A DNA stretch of 64,000 nucleotides from Cyclaneusma minus. Its lineage: Eukaryota; Ascomycota; Leotiomycetes; Marthamycetales; Marthamycetaceae. The position numbers and the translations under genes were made by a program. The stretch is taken from NCBI GenBank assembly GCA_037179335.1, contig JAKZHN010000017.1, positions 802,999 through 866,998 on the forward strand, in the 5' to 3' direction. The number at the start of each line of letters is the position of its first letter. Positions within the stretch are counted from its first letter, which is position 1. The notes beneath the pieces were generated by a model that ran no database searches, had not been told where the DNA came from, and worked only from the letters and a program-made list of their open reading frames with translations. Below are positions 43,303 through 53,718 of the stretch, one piece after another.

Positions 43303-45064
43303 TCACCAGCCGGCAGCCGGCAGATCAATGAAATCCCATGACCCAGATGCTACACTGGGTTCTTCATAGGAATTTTCCAGACTGGCCGCCCCCACTCCCA
43401 AACCAGCCAGATCATCCAAGGAACCCCACTGCCCCTTCGCACCCACACGCATATCCCGACGCCTTTTGAACTCCTTGAGCGCCGCCAGAGAATCATGCTC
43501 AAACGTGATATTCCAGCGCTTAAACACCCAATGATAAAATTCCTCAATATTCTTCGCTTCCACAATCCCATCGTGATATTTTTTCATATCCGTCTCGCTG
43601 GAATCATCGTTCAATACGAAGCCGCTTCGCAAAATTACGGTTTGCAAGTTTGGAGAGCGGAGGAGCCAGTTGGTGGGCTCGAAATTTTCGGACTTGTGGC
43701 GTAGGCAGCGGAACCAGGATGAGCAGCCTTCGAGATCGAGATATTCGAGGCTATAAAGATTTCCCGATAGCCGCTGAATGATAGATGCTGCTTCGATGAA
43801 GTCCATGTCGACTGTGTGCGAATAGGGGTTTGTGCCGCCGTAGGAGCCGTTCCATGTCTTCGACTCCATTTTGGCTGTTTGCGAATTGGGGGTAGATGTT
43901 GGGAACGGCCAATAGCCAAGAGAGAGATGAGTGATCGTCGGCACCTGGGATGTGAACTTGAGGAGTTTGCCCCAGGATATGGAGGGCGGTGGATGAGAGA
44001 GTGACAGATGTGTCAGATTGGTGAGGAGGGATAGCGACGGAGATATCGATACAGCATCCCATGATTCTTCTAGGGACTCGGGCTAGGACTTGTCAGTTTC
44101 TTTGAACTCGTTCTGTGCGCGAGAATGATGTGCAAGAATTTGGATCTGAGAAGCATATCCCATCTCGACAATTGTTTCTCAACGCGGTGAGTGCATAGGA
44201 ATAAGGAGGTGAAGCTACAAGGAAGCAATAAAACGAAGAATATTACTCACAGCGACGGGTTCAGGAACCACCAGCTCCGTGAGTTGCTTGAATGATATGC
44301 TCCGTCCAACAGATCCCGCCAAGTCAAGTCTGCGAAAGTCACCGTTTCCTTGGAATCCCTCGGGTATCTCTCCATCAATCTCCGGGGGCGACAATATGCG
44401 TTTCAATCCTTCGATATTGATTCCTTCCGCAGGACCATATACCGCGATGTAAGATAGCAGCGCTTGTCGTAACCGCGTAGGTAGCGTCGCGAGGTAATGC
44501 TGATCATATTCTTTGTGAAAAGCCCAGTTCTGCGCCAGGCGCCTCAAACACATATCCACGAGCGAACCCTTTCGCAGTTCTTCGATTCCATTGCCGGGAA
44601 AGTAATTCACGACAGCCGGGAATAGTCGGTCGGGTTGTCGTGGTTGGTCTGAGGTGGAATATTTCGACTTGGACAGCCAGCTTTTCGGCGGAGGCGGCCC
44701 AGCTGGAAGTCGTCTGCCATCTTCTCCCACTCGTCGCACAGTTCTCGGCCGCGGAGTAGGTGGTTCTGGGAGGTCGAGAAGGTGGTTTATCGCAGGCGGG
44801 AGACTCGGAGTCATAATGGGTGCTTGGGGTCTGTTATCGGGGGCTATTCGAGATGCTCGTGAGCTGGATATCAGTTCGTTCACCGAGAGAGATGAAGAGG
44901 GCGGAGTGCTTTCTGTTGAGATTTAGCATATTGGTGATATCTCTGGAAAATGCATTAAAGCAGAACCACAACTCACTGTGGCCGGCAGAGGTAGCGGTAG
45001 ATAACGACGGATGCACCGTTGACTGGGGCTTCGTGAACTGGCCATGGCTTCGCTTTTTGGGCAT
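43303..45064 (-). CDS. Leucine-rich-repeat-like (RNI) hypothetical protein
   Basis: Exons 45064-44977, 44912-44251 and 44082-43303 give 509 aa. The N-terminal 100 residues are Pro/Ser/Arg-rich ('LDLPEPPTPRPRTVRRVGED'). Then come short repeats with spaced leucines that look like ribonuclease-inhibitor-type LRRs: 'FRRLDLAGSVGRSISFKQLT', 'ELVVPEP', 'LSLLTNLTHLSLSH', 'VPTITHLSLGYWPF' and 'LYSLEYLDLEGCSSW'. The C-terminal part is helical and charged. The family occurs widely in Pezizomycotina as an uncharacterised conserved protein. No membrane segment or catalytic motif. Splice sites are good and the reading frame clean. Probably a core-genome gene rather than part of the cluster. Confidence 0.75.
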
Positions 45065-45623
45065 CGAGTAGGAGGTAAATGCAAATGAAGTGAAGGAGCC
45101 CTCGATTCTCGAAGGGAGAAAGGATGGAGGATGAAGAGGTCGAGTCTTGAGACGATGTCTAGATTGATTGTGACTCTGCAAGTGGGATGACGTTTGTGAC
45201 TCAGGGATTTGGTGGCGGAGATAAGCGCTCAGCCCTGCCGGACTTAAGTCCAGCATGAATGACTCAAAGATCTGCAGCTTTCTCACTTGCATCGGAGTCA
45301 CAGACTTCAATGTTATTCTTTCAAAGACTCATAAATGATTCGTGCATTTCAATCCACAAACTATCAAATCTTCCTTTCCTGAACCACCGGCCCTCGATGT
45401 GGCTGCTTACCTCAGTCATGCCAAGCCACTAGTAGGTGAAGATAGCTTCTGTCACTTGAATACACCAGAATCAACCACTTGAACCAGCCGTCATTGTCCT
45501 GAAATCAACACCACAAGAAGCCCAAAACGCGGGAGAGAATGAAGACCGAGGAAATAAAGAAGACCAGAAAAAGCGCCCTCCCGCAAACAACTCCCCATGC
45601 CCACTGCAACAATCTTCTACAAT
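45065..45623. other. Intergenic between LRR gene and NR-PKS
   Basis: Promoter of the LRR-like gene and 3' side of the PKS. I looked for a detached thioesterase or reductase piece of the PKS here and found none; only about 0.5 kb separates the genes. Confidence 0.5.
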
Positions 45624-48600
45624 CTACATCGCCGACGCCAAAGCAATAACCACCATGTAGTAGTTATGCTCCGCCAGCGCTCCATCCGTCCAATCAACAG
45701 CCCTATACCCAGCATCCGTCAGATGGCGCTTCCACACATCAGGCGTGGTATACACTTGCGTGCGTCCATCCTCGAACAGCCACCAGCCCTCATACAATCC
45801 GAACGTCAAATCCAGCGCCGGCCACGACTCCCGACACTCCAGCATCATGAGGAAGCCCTCCGGCCTCAAAGCCTGCCTGATGTTTCTCGTTGACTCAGTC
45901 AGGCTGTGCGTAGCATGGACGCAGTGGCTAGCTACCACGATGTGCTGCTTTCCAGCTAGCTCATCGGGCACCGGCTTTTCGATATCCTGTACCGCAAAAC
46001 GCATAAATGGGTACTGTATGCCGAGCTTGCGACGTGCTTGCGCTACCAGCGACGATGACAGATCCGTGTACGTGTACTCAACGGGAATGTCCAGAGAGGC
46101 TAGCAAAGGAAGCAACGCACTTGTCGCACTGCCTGTCCCAGCTCCCATTTCGAGAACACGAAGCGGCCCAGATGTGCGGATCTGCTTGCTGACACCAGAG
46201 AGAACGTCGCGCATCGTGTTAAATCCAATGCGATTCAATGGATAGTTGTGGTACACACTTTGGCACAGCTTGCGGCCTTCGGGATGGCTCATCAGGACAC
46301 GATTTCCATCGGTTTGACCTGACAGCGCCTGGGCTAGGTGAGTGCCAGCGTGATATGTCAAGCGCAAGAAATCATCATGGCCGTTGTATTTGCCCAGGAG
46401 ATCTTGGAGAACATCGTGACTACTCGCTGTGGGAATGGGCTTTGAGGTACGCATGAGCTGTCCGCTGTTTTCAGTGGTCACCAGACCTTCGGTTTTCGAG
46501 AGGAAATCGTAGATCCAGTCCACATAAATCTTGTGCTGGGGTTGGCAGGGGATGCGGTTCAGAAGTGAGCCGGCCGACGCACTTCGCAATGAACAGCCAA
46601 GCTGCTCGAAACCTTCGACTATGAGAGCGACGACCAATCGGTTAGACTCGGGCAGGACGACACTGGTGAAGTTGTCCAGACCATATTCTTTGATCTTCTG
46701 GTCCCCAAGCCTCTTCGTGACTGAAAAGGATTCCAAGACATTTGAAGTACTCCAGAGCAAGTCTGGAGGGCTGATGGACGTTGGCATGCTGTCTGACAGC
46801 GGGGCATCTGATGGCTGCGGTGTAGAATCGACCTCTGTCGGAGACGAATCACCCACCGAAGAAGTGGCATCGCCGACGGTATCCTGTTCCGAAGCGATGG
46901 GTAGGCATTTCACCAGGTGGCGTAGAGATGTCGCTCCCATGAGCTCGCCCTCGTCTGGTTCACATTTGAAGACGTTCTTGATTTCAGCTTGCAACTCCAG
47001 TCCAAGAAGAGAGTCGAGGCCAAAGTCAGCCAGGTTGTCATCAGGACCGATATCCGTGACAGCTATGCCTATCAGATTGGCCACAACTTCTCCCATCGCT
47101 TTGATGAGATCCTTGGCAGGGGCTTTGGCGCTTTGCGGCTTTGCGGTTGACGTCTCTGGTGGCTCGACCACAGGACGAGAAGATGCCACGGGCGCAGGAG
47201 CTGGCCTGGGAACTGATTGAAGAGCTGGCTGGGCCATCGTCGTGGAGCTTGATCCCATGTTTCCAGCTGATAGGTCCGAAGTCATTCGCTGCAACGCCCG
47301 AGTAAAAGAGGCTCGGGAAGTCCTCGTATAGCGTGCGCCCAGCAAGACCTCAACCAACTCCCCACTCACAGAGTCGAACACAAAGCTATCAGTCGTACAG
47401 TCCCCGCCCTTCTGAAGCTGATGACGCGCAAACACATTGCACTTATCTGGCAGCTGCTTATTTGCCCACTCAGGAGAAATCATAAACATCTCAATCTCCG
47501 AACCGAGGAATACATCGTCGGGGCTATGATCCGTCATACAATTGATCCAGACCCCACCAACTTGACTGATATGCTCTCCTCGAAGCAGCTCGAACCAAGC
47601 ATCGTTCTGCGGCGTTCGAGAAAATTGTCCAGCACTCTCGTTGCCTCGACCTACTAGCCAGCGTAGGCTCTGATACGGTATTCCGAAGTCGACGACATCG
47701 CGAAATGCGCGGTAGATGTTCCGCTTCTGCAAGATTTCTACATCGTCGTGTTGTGGTCCGGTATGAAGCAAATCCAAGCATCTTTCCTGATCAACGAGTC
47801 GATCAAATCGTCGGAATTCAGCTTGGTACACCACGTCCTTCGGATCCCGCACTCGCAAGTGTCCAGTGGTGTGAAGTATTCGTCCCCCATTTTCAGACAC
47901 CCCGACCAGTTTGTAATTCCAAGAACCATCTTCTTCGTTCTCAAATTCCACAGCTAGAACCCGAGAAGAATTGAGAACAATGGGTGCGTGGTGGGATACA
48001 TCATGCACAGAAGCAGAAAATCCATTGGTAGTCCATTCCGGATGAATGCTGAACAATGCGCCGGTGGTCAATTTCACTTGCAGCATACCAGAGCAGATTC
48101 CAGTTGTATTGGCGGTGACATGGCTGGAGACGAGCATTTGATATTCTTCGGCAGCTGTATTTATATGGAAGCAGGGACGTCTCTTGTCAGAGTCTTTGTA
48201 GCCAGTGAACGTCCATCTTCGATTAGGATCTTCGACTACATTCGTCTGTGGGAGGAGAGTGGCATTTTCCGACCGAACAGTTTGCTTGATTTGCCCGATC
48301 AACTCCACTGGAGACCTGAGCTCTACCCAGTGTCTGTCTTTTTCGAACTGGTATGGAGGCAACGTCAAGGTGGCGTAATCGTGGGTTTGAATGGCGTTGT
48401 GCGGCCAGAACGAAGTCGAAACTCCTTCTTTCCACAAAGAGACAGTGGCATCGCCCAAGTTATTGGAAGCATTGGGGCCGTTGATCTTGGCCGCCTGGAA
48501 GTGGTGAGAGCTCCGGGGAGCAGAATCCAGTGCTCGTTGCGCCATGATGGTGACGGTTGAGCTAGATCCTGCTTCAAGCCAGACACAATCGGGGTAGTCT

Positions 48601-51600
48601 TGGGCCAGGCGCTGCACAGCATGGTAAAAGAATACCGGCTTTCTCATCTGCTCGACCGGATAGCGAGGGCCCACATTTTCCATCGAGAGTCTAGTCTCTG
48701 TTGTTCGCTCCAGAGGAATGCGTGGCTTCTGGAAAGTCATCCCCTGTCCAAGTGTCTCGAGCTGCTGTTCTAGCGGATCGACAAAACTCGAGTGAAACGC
48801 ATTGGTTACTTGCAGTCGTTTGGATCGAATGCCAGGGAACTTTTCGGAAACAAGATCGATCACAACTCCGATTGCCTGTTGAGATCCCGCCAGAGTGAAG
48901 CTTTGAGGACCATTGTAGCAAGCAATGCTGGCCTGGTGGGGACCACCGTACACCCGACTCGCTTCAGACAACAGAGCATCGACCGTCTCCTTATCCGCCT
49001 CGACCGCGAGCATGGCACCGGAGTCAGCTCCCCACAAATCTCGAATCAACCTCGCTCTACCTGCTACCAATTTCACACCATCATGCAAACTCAAGACGCC
49101 AGAAACACACATGGCTGTGAGTTCTCCAAAGCTGTGGCCAACAAGTGCAGCGACTTGGCTAGAGAATCCAGATTGAAGCCAGCACCTGGCACAGGAATAC
49201 TGCATCGCGAAAAGCATTGTTTGCAAATGCTGCTGGTCTTGAACAGCTTTCTGGGAGAAGATGTCGGGGTAGATACTCTGCAGACCGAATGACTGAATTG
49301 CTGTATCGCACTCGTCCAGGTAATGGCGGAGGATCTGAGCTCGGTCATACAAGTTGCGATCAAGTCCAATGGATGTTGAAACTTGACCTCCAAAGCAGAG
49401 AATTACTGGTCGATCGGGTTTAATGGAAGTGACCTCCACCGCTGCTGCTTCTGGGCTAGCTGTTACTACCTGGGATAGTTTCGTCTTGAAATCGTCCAAG
49501 GAGCCGCACTTGAACGCCAATCGCTGCGGCAGAGAAGGATTGAATTGACGATACATGTTGAAAGAAAGGTCAACGAGGCTGGTTCCAGAATGGACGTCAA
49601 GATAACTCAAGATTCGAGTGCAGATGGCCTTGACGGCATTGACAGTACGCCCTGCAATACAGAAAGGGAGACCGATTGCCTCATCTGTGTTGAGTTGATC
49701 CTGTTGGCAAGAGGAAGGGGGCTCGGCGACAACCATTGCCACATTGGATCCACTAGCCCCGTAGTTGTTGAACAGAGCGACCTTGTGCGTCGTCTGCCAG
49801 GGCTGTTGACTGGTTGCAATCTGCATTGTATCAGATGGCTTGATGAGGTGGCTCAGTCGCGAAAAGCTGGCCTGGGGTGGAATGTATCCGCCATGCATCA
49901 TGTTCAGTAACTTTATGAGTCCCACCACACCAGACGCAGCTTCGGTATGGCCAATGTGGCCTTTGGCAGATCCAAGATAAACTGGATCAGTCCTATGAAA
50001 TCCCCCCACTGCTTGGCTTACACTTTCCCATTCAGCAGGATCTCCCACAGGTGTACCGGTCCCGTGGCATTCGACGACAGAGATATCTGACGGCTGTACC
50101 TGAGCCTTTCTCATGACATCCCCGAAGAGACAGGAAAGAGAAGGCGAGTTGGGGACAAAGATGGGGGTATGATTCTCGTTTTGGTAGACGGCTGAGCTGG
50201 TAATACAGCCCAAGATCTGACTCCCATCTGCCAAAGCATCCTCAAGTCGTTTGAGAAACACGAATCCCACAGCCTCCCCACGACAATAGCCATCAGCGCG
50301 ATCATCAAACGGCTTACATTGACCAGAAGGACTCAGAAAACCAGCAGCAGCCAAATCTTGGAAGACCAGTGGATCTGTCGTAACATTGGCACCGCCAGCA
50401 AGAGCAGCATTGGTGTCACCGGCCAAGAGATCTCGACAGGCTAGGTGTATAGCAACGGAAGACGAGGAACAGGCAGTGTCGAGTGTCATAGCTGGTCCCG
50501 TCCAGCCGAAATGATGCGCTATCTTGCCAGCCATCAGACTGCGAATACTGCCAGTGACGGAGAAAGCATTCGCTTTGTGGGATCTGACATGGCTCTGATA
50601 ATCATCCACCGTCACGCCCACATAGACACCAATATGTTTCGGACTCATCTGATTTCTCCGCTTTTCCGACGATCTAGGATTTCTGTCACGAGTGTAGTAT
50701 CCTGCACTCTCGACCGCTTGATAAGCCGCCTGCAGGGAAAGTCGCTGCTGTGGATCCATGGTGGCAGCTTCTCGGGGACTTCGCTTGAAGAATTGGTGGT
50801 CGAATTTGTCGATGTCGCGCATGAAGTTGCCGTACCATTTGTAGGATGGGTCCCAATCGCCTTCTCGCCATAGTGTGTGGAATTTGATGCGGTCGGGGCC
50901 GATTAGCTCGTGCTGGGATACGCCGGACCGGATCATCTGGGAGTATTCATCTATGTCGTCTGCTCCGGCGGTTTTGATTGACATGCCTACGATGGCGATG
51001 GTTTGTGAGGGTAAGCGTGGAGGCTTGGGATCTTGATGTTGCTGCTTAGGGGCTCTTTCTTGGGACCCCTCTGGGGTGTTTCCTGGAGTTCTCTTTGCGA
51101 CCTGCTCTGGAGCCTGCCCTGAACCATTCTCCAGAGGCTTCTCCCGAGTTTTCTCCCGAGTTTTCTCCTGACAATTATTTTCGGACTTCTCTGACACGGT
51201 CCTTGAAGTCTTCTCTGGAGTCTTCTCTATCCCGTTCTCGGGGGACTTTTCTGGTTTTGAGGGCGACAGTCTTGCAGTAGAAAGACTGCTCATTCTTGCG
51301 GCAACAGGAGTGTGAGAAGTTGGCGTGGAACCCTTAGGGATAGTGGAGAAATGCGTCCATCTTGCACTCAATGAAGCTACTAGGGACGGAGGGACACAGC
51401 GATCCAGACCAAACGAAACGAGTTTCTGGGTGGAATCAGGCCGGACAAGAGGCAAAGCTTGGAAAGTCTCATACCAGAGACACTGTGTGGCGAGAGAGCT
51501 GCGCACAACCTCTTCGTGAAGTGTCCAGTTCCGCACAGGATTTGTGTGGCCATCATTCGTATAAGTGGTACAGGCCAAATTCTCGACGTCTACGAACTGC

Positions 51601-52433
51601 AAGGTCGGCGTTGTGCTCAAAAGCTCGCAGATCTGGTCAGCGATGTCTTTGCTCTCGCTACCGGGACAGTGGATAGGACCGTGGATGTCGGACTCGCGAA
51701 CGGTCAAGCCAGCACCCTGAAGCTGGCGCATGATGGTGGGACGAATCCATTGGGCCGTGGTGGTGATGGTCACTCGGCGTTCGTCGTATGACACTGACAT
51801 ATAGGCTTGCGGATATACCAACTTGATGCTCCGCTTCATCACTTCCTCCTGTTCCTGAGTACGCCATGCAGCCACATATGATTTCGCCGGGCCGTTCCGA
51901 GCATCCTGCGCATCTGTTGCAGCTCCCAATATCATCGCCAACCTGATCGCAACAGCTCCATATTTCTCCAGCTCTTGGCGGTTGTGGCTGCTGGCCACTG
52001 CGAACGCTGGCAGCATCCCAGCGCACATCCCGATTGACTCAACCTGCGATCCCCCATGTTGCTGAAGAAATGATTTCAAGGGATCTTCACAGCAAGGACT
52101 CTGCGATTCTGCATATTGCCAAAACTCGGCCAAGCCAAGCATGATCATCAACGGGAGGATCACTGTGTTACCCAGCGCCGGCACTCCCTCGGAACTATCA
52201 ATACCATGTCGTAACCGGCGCTCGAAATCTTCAAGCATCTGTCGGCCGGGAAGTGAGTCGTTGATTGCGTCAACTTTGCCGACTAGAAGATCCCAATAGC
52301 CAGGTAGCTCGCTGGCCGTGTCTCGAATCCATTCCAAGTTCGGGCTGTGGTCCAAATGGTTCTTCAAGTCGCGGATGGAATCAGCGTTGTGCGCCGCTGT
52401 GACTGTACCAAACAGAAACGAGACGCCGCTCAT
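45624..52433 (-). CDS. Non-reducing PKS, SAT-KS-AT-PT-ACP-MT, no release domain
   Basis: Single exon, 2269 aa. SAT domain 1 to about 380 with acyl-transfer motif 'GMCAG' (Cys137). A Pro/Glu/Lys-rich linker (about 395-470) leads to KS from about 475 ('DTACSSSS', Cys655; 'ECHGTGTPVGDPAE'; 'GHTEAASG'). AT starts near 1010 ('GHSFGE', Ser1101). PT hot-dog spans about 1430-1740 (His1438; the usual acidic partner reads Glu1620 in 'EHISQVGG'). One ACP ('FGLDSLLG', Ser1808). C-methyltransferase from about 2000 ('LEMGAGTGSA', Met2096), ending at residue 2269. It would take a starter via SAT, extend it with malonyl-CoA, cyclise it in PT and C-methylate it. Relatives with this order carry a TE or reductive domain after MT; here the stop follows MT directly, so release must be in trans. 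Divergent from the HR-PKS. Confidence 0.93.
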   Translation of the reverse strand: MSGVSFLFGTVTAAHNADSIRDLKNHLDHSPNLEWIRDTASELPGYWDLLVGKVDAINDSLPGRQMLEDFERRLRHGIDSSEGVPALGNTVILPLMIMLGLAEFWQYAESQSPCCEDPLKSFLQQHGGSQVESIGMCAGMLPAFAVASSHNRQELEKYGAVAIRLAMILGAATDAQDARNGPAKSYVAAWRTQEQEEVMKRSIKLVYPQAYMSVSYDERRVTITTTAQWIRPTIMRQLQGAGLTVRESDIHGPIHCPGSESKDIADQICELLSTTPTLQFVDVENLACTTYTNDGHTNPVRNWTLHEEVVRSSLATQCLWYETFQALPLVRPDSTQKLVSFGLDRCVPPSLVASLSARWTHFSTIPKGSTPTSHTPVAARMSSLSTARLSPSKPEKSPENGIEKTPEKTSRTVSEKSENNCQEKTREKTREKPLENGSGQAPEQVAKRTPGNTPEGSQERAPKQQHQDPKPPRLPSQTIAIVGMSIKTAGADDIDEYSQMIRSGVSQHELIGPDRIKFHTLWREGDWDPSYKWYGNFMRDIDKFDHQFFKRSPREAATMDPQQRLSLQAAYQAVESAGYYTRDRNPRSSEKRRNQMSPKHIGVYVGVTVDDYQSHVRSHKANAFSVTGSIRSLMAGKIAHHFGWTGPAMTLDTACSSSSVAIHLACRDLLAGDTNAALAGGANVTTDPLVFQDLAAAGFLSPSGQCKPFDDRADGYCRGEAVGFVFLKRLEDALADGSQILGCITSSAVYQNENHTPIFVPNSPSLSCLFGDVMRKAQVQPSDISVVECHGTGTPVGDPAEWESVSQAVGGFHRTDPVYLGSAKGHIGHTEAASGVVGLIKLLNMMHGGYIPPQASFSRLSHLIKPSDTMQIATSQQPWQTTHKVALFNNYGASGSNVAMVVAEPPSSCQQDQLNTDEAIGLPFCIAGRTVNAVKAICTRILSYLDVHSGTSLVDLSFNMYRQFNPSLPQRLAFKCGSLDDFKTKLSQVVTASPEAAAVEVTSIKPDRPVILCFGGQVSTSIGLDRNLYDRAQILRHYLDECDTAIQSFGLQSIYPDIFSQKAVQDQQHLQTMLFAMQYSCARCWLQSGFSSQVAALVGHSFGELTAMCVSGVLSLHDGVKLVAGRARLIRDLWGADSGAMLAVEADKETVDALLSEASRVYGGPHQASIACYNGPQSFTLAGSQQAIGVVIDLVSEKFPGIRSKRLQVTNAFHSSFVDPLEQQLETLGQGMTFQKPRIPLERTTETRLSMENVGPRYPVEQMRKPVFFYHAVQRLAQDYPDCVWLEAGSSSTVTIMAQRALDSAPRSSHHFQAAKINGPNASNNLGDATVSLWKEGVSTSFWPHNAIQTHDYATLTLPPYQFEKDRHWVELRSPVELIGQIKQTVRSENATLLPQTNVVEDPNRRWTFTGYKDSDKRRPCFHINTAAEEYQMLVSSHVTANTTGICSGMLQVKLTTGALFSIHPEWTTNGFSASVHDVSHHAPIVLNSSRVLAVEFENEEDGSWNYKLVGVSENGGRILHTTGHLRVRDPKDVVYQAEFRRFDRLVDQERCLDLLHTGPQHDDVEILQKRNIYRAFRDVVDFGIPYQSLRWLVGRGNESAGQFSRTPQNDAWFELLRGEHISQVGGVWINCMTDHSPDDVFLGSEIEMFMISPEWANKQLPDKCNVFARHQLQKGGDCTTDSFVFDSVSGELVEVLLGARYTRTSRASFTRALQRMTSDLSAGNMGSSSTTMAQPALQSVPRPAPAPVASSRPVVEPPETSTAKPQSAKAPAKDLIKAMGEVVANLIGIAVTDIGPDDNLADFGLDSLLGLELQAEIKNVFKCEPDEGELMGATSLRHLVKCLPIASEQDTVGDATSSVGDSSPTEVDSTPQPSDAPLSDSMPTSISPPDLLWSTSNVLESFSVTKRLGDQKIKEYGLDNFTSVVLPESNRLVVALIVEGFEQLGCSLRSASAGSLLNRIPCQPQHKIYVDWIYDFLSKTEGLVTTENSGQLMRTSKPIPTASSHDVLQDLLGKYNGHDDFLRLTYHAGTHLAQALSGQTDGNRVLMSHPEGRKLCQSVYHNYPLNRIGFNTMRDVLSGVSKQIRTSGPLRVLEMGAGTGSATSALLPLLASLDIPVEYTYTDLSSSLVAQARRKLGIQYPFMRFAVQDIEKPVPDELAGKQHIVVASHCVHATHSLTESTRNIRQALRPEGFLMMLECRESWPALDLTFGLYEGWWLFEDGRTQVYTTPDVWKRHLTDAGYRAVDWTDGALAEHNYYMVVIALASAM

Positions 52434-53718
52434 CTCTGCTACGTTATGTTGAATGGCTCGCTGGCGGTGATATTTCTCGTGTGGTCAAAAGCTGATCTTT
52501 GAGTAGTTTAGGACTGTTTGCTCGCCATCGTTTGCATTACATTTAATGACTCTGGAGAAGGCAAGTACTCTGGATAATGGGACGCTCTTGGGTTCTGGCC
52601 CCTGGGCCGATCTCGATCATTTGGAATACGTCGAAGAATTAAGATTTCAGGCAGCTATTTCAGGCAGCTATTTCAGGACAACCTAACCAAGTCCTTGACT
52701 GGGCACGCACATCAAAGAAGCCCATTCAAAGCTTCGGGGACAGGCTGGCCGCATGGCAAAGCAGGCACATCCCCCCTTCTTTAGACACATTTCCTTGTTT
52801 CCTTGATAACATTGCAGTCTAGTCCAGGAACTAAGCCGCAGTTCGGGCGTTTGGGTTTCATTTTCTGACTAATTCGGGTCGCTGGGTACGTCTATCCAAT
52901 TCTACGGCAACAGGATTAGGCTCCGTCCTTGTCAAAAGCTCGTGCATTGGCTTCTCACACGCCGCGCTCCACCACCCCACTACCCCACTACCTGCCGGGT
53001 GGGGTACCCCACTGATGACAGGGATTAGCTGTGTCACAGCTCTACCCTTGTAGCCATGTGCCGAAAGGGACTTGATTGCAATATTGGTAGAGGTTTGCTT
53101 GGTGGAACTGACCTTGTTGCATCTGGGCATCCCCGAGACGTCCACCGACGCTGAACAGGCAATCCATGGTCTTCATCGCACAATTTTCTTTCGTCTTCTT
53201 CTCATTCAGTCTAGCCCTGTATTGATTATTTTTGGAAACTCGTTCCTAAGGGTATTGGGGAAATATCTTGTTTCCGTTGCCCCCTTATCTATGTCGCCAT
53301 CGCGTGTGGACTGTGGAACTTTCTCCCTCGTCACCTCGCTGTTCGGCGTGTTCAAGAATACTTCGGACTCTTAAGTCCGGGTTTCAGTCTTGGTCAAGAA
53401 TTTGGAGTCTTATCTATGCCCAGCTTGCATAGTTCAGTCGGAAGTCTGATACAGACAGAGTGGCCTGTGCGAGTCGATGCTTGTGTCAGTAAAGTATCGA
53501 TGAAGCGATGAAGGATGATTCTGCAATTTGGAGAATCCCATTATCACGGAGAATACAGTCTGTGCTAGTCAGTCAGCGAGCACGGCCAGTAGATGCCTCC
53601 TGCAGCAAAGCAGTCTCTCTTCATCAAACAGTTCGTCTTCATACAGCAATTTCATCTAATTCAGTAAACGCCTCTCCATTAGTAACGCCTTACAAAATAT
53701 CCAGTTTTCAACAACTAC
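52434..53718. promoter_or_regulatory. Divergent PKS/PKS promoter with clustered TACCCCAC words
   Basis: The 1285 bp between the two PKS start codons contains a tight group at 52974-53012: accccac, TACCCCAC (52981-52988), GTGGGGTA (52999-53006) and TACCCCAC (53005-53012). The last two overlap to form the perfect palindrome gtggggtaccccac. The group is about 550 bp from the NR-PKS start and 700 bp from the HR-PKS start, so one site group could switch on both genes. No gene in this region. Confidence 0.6.
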
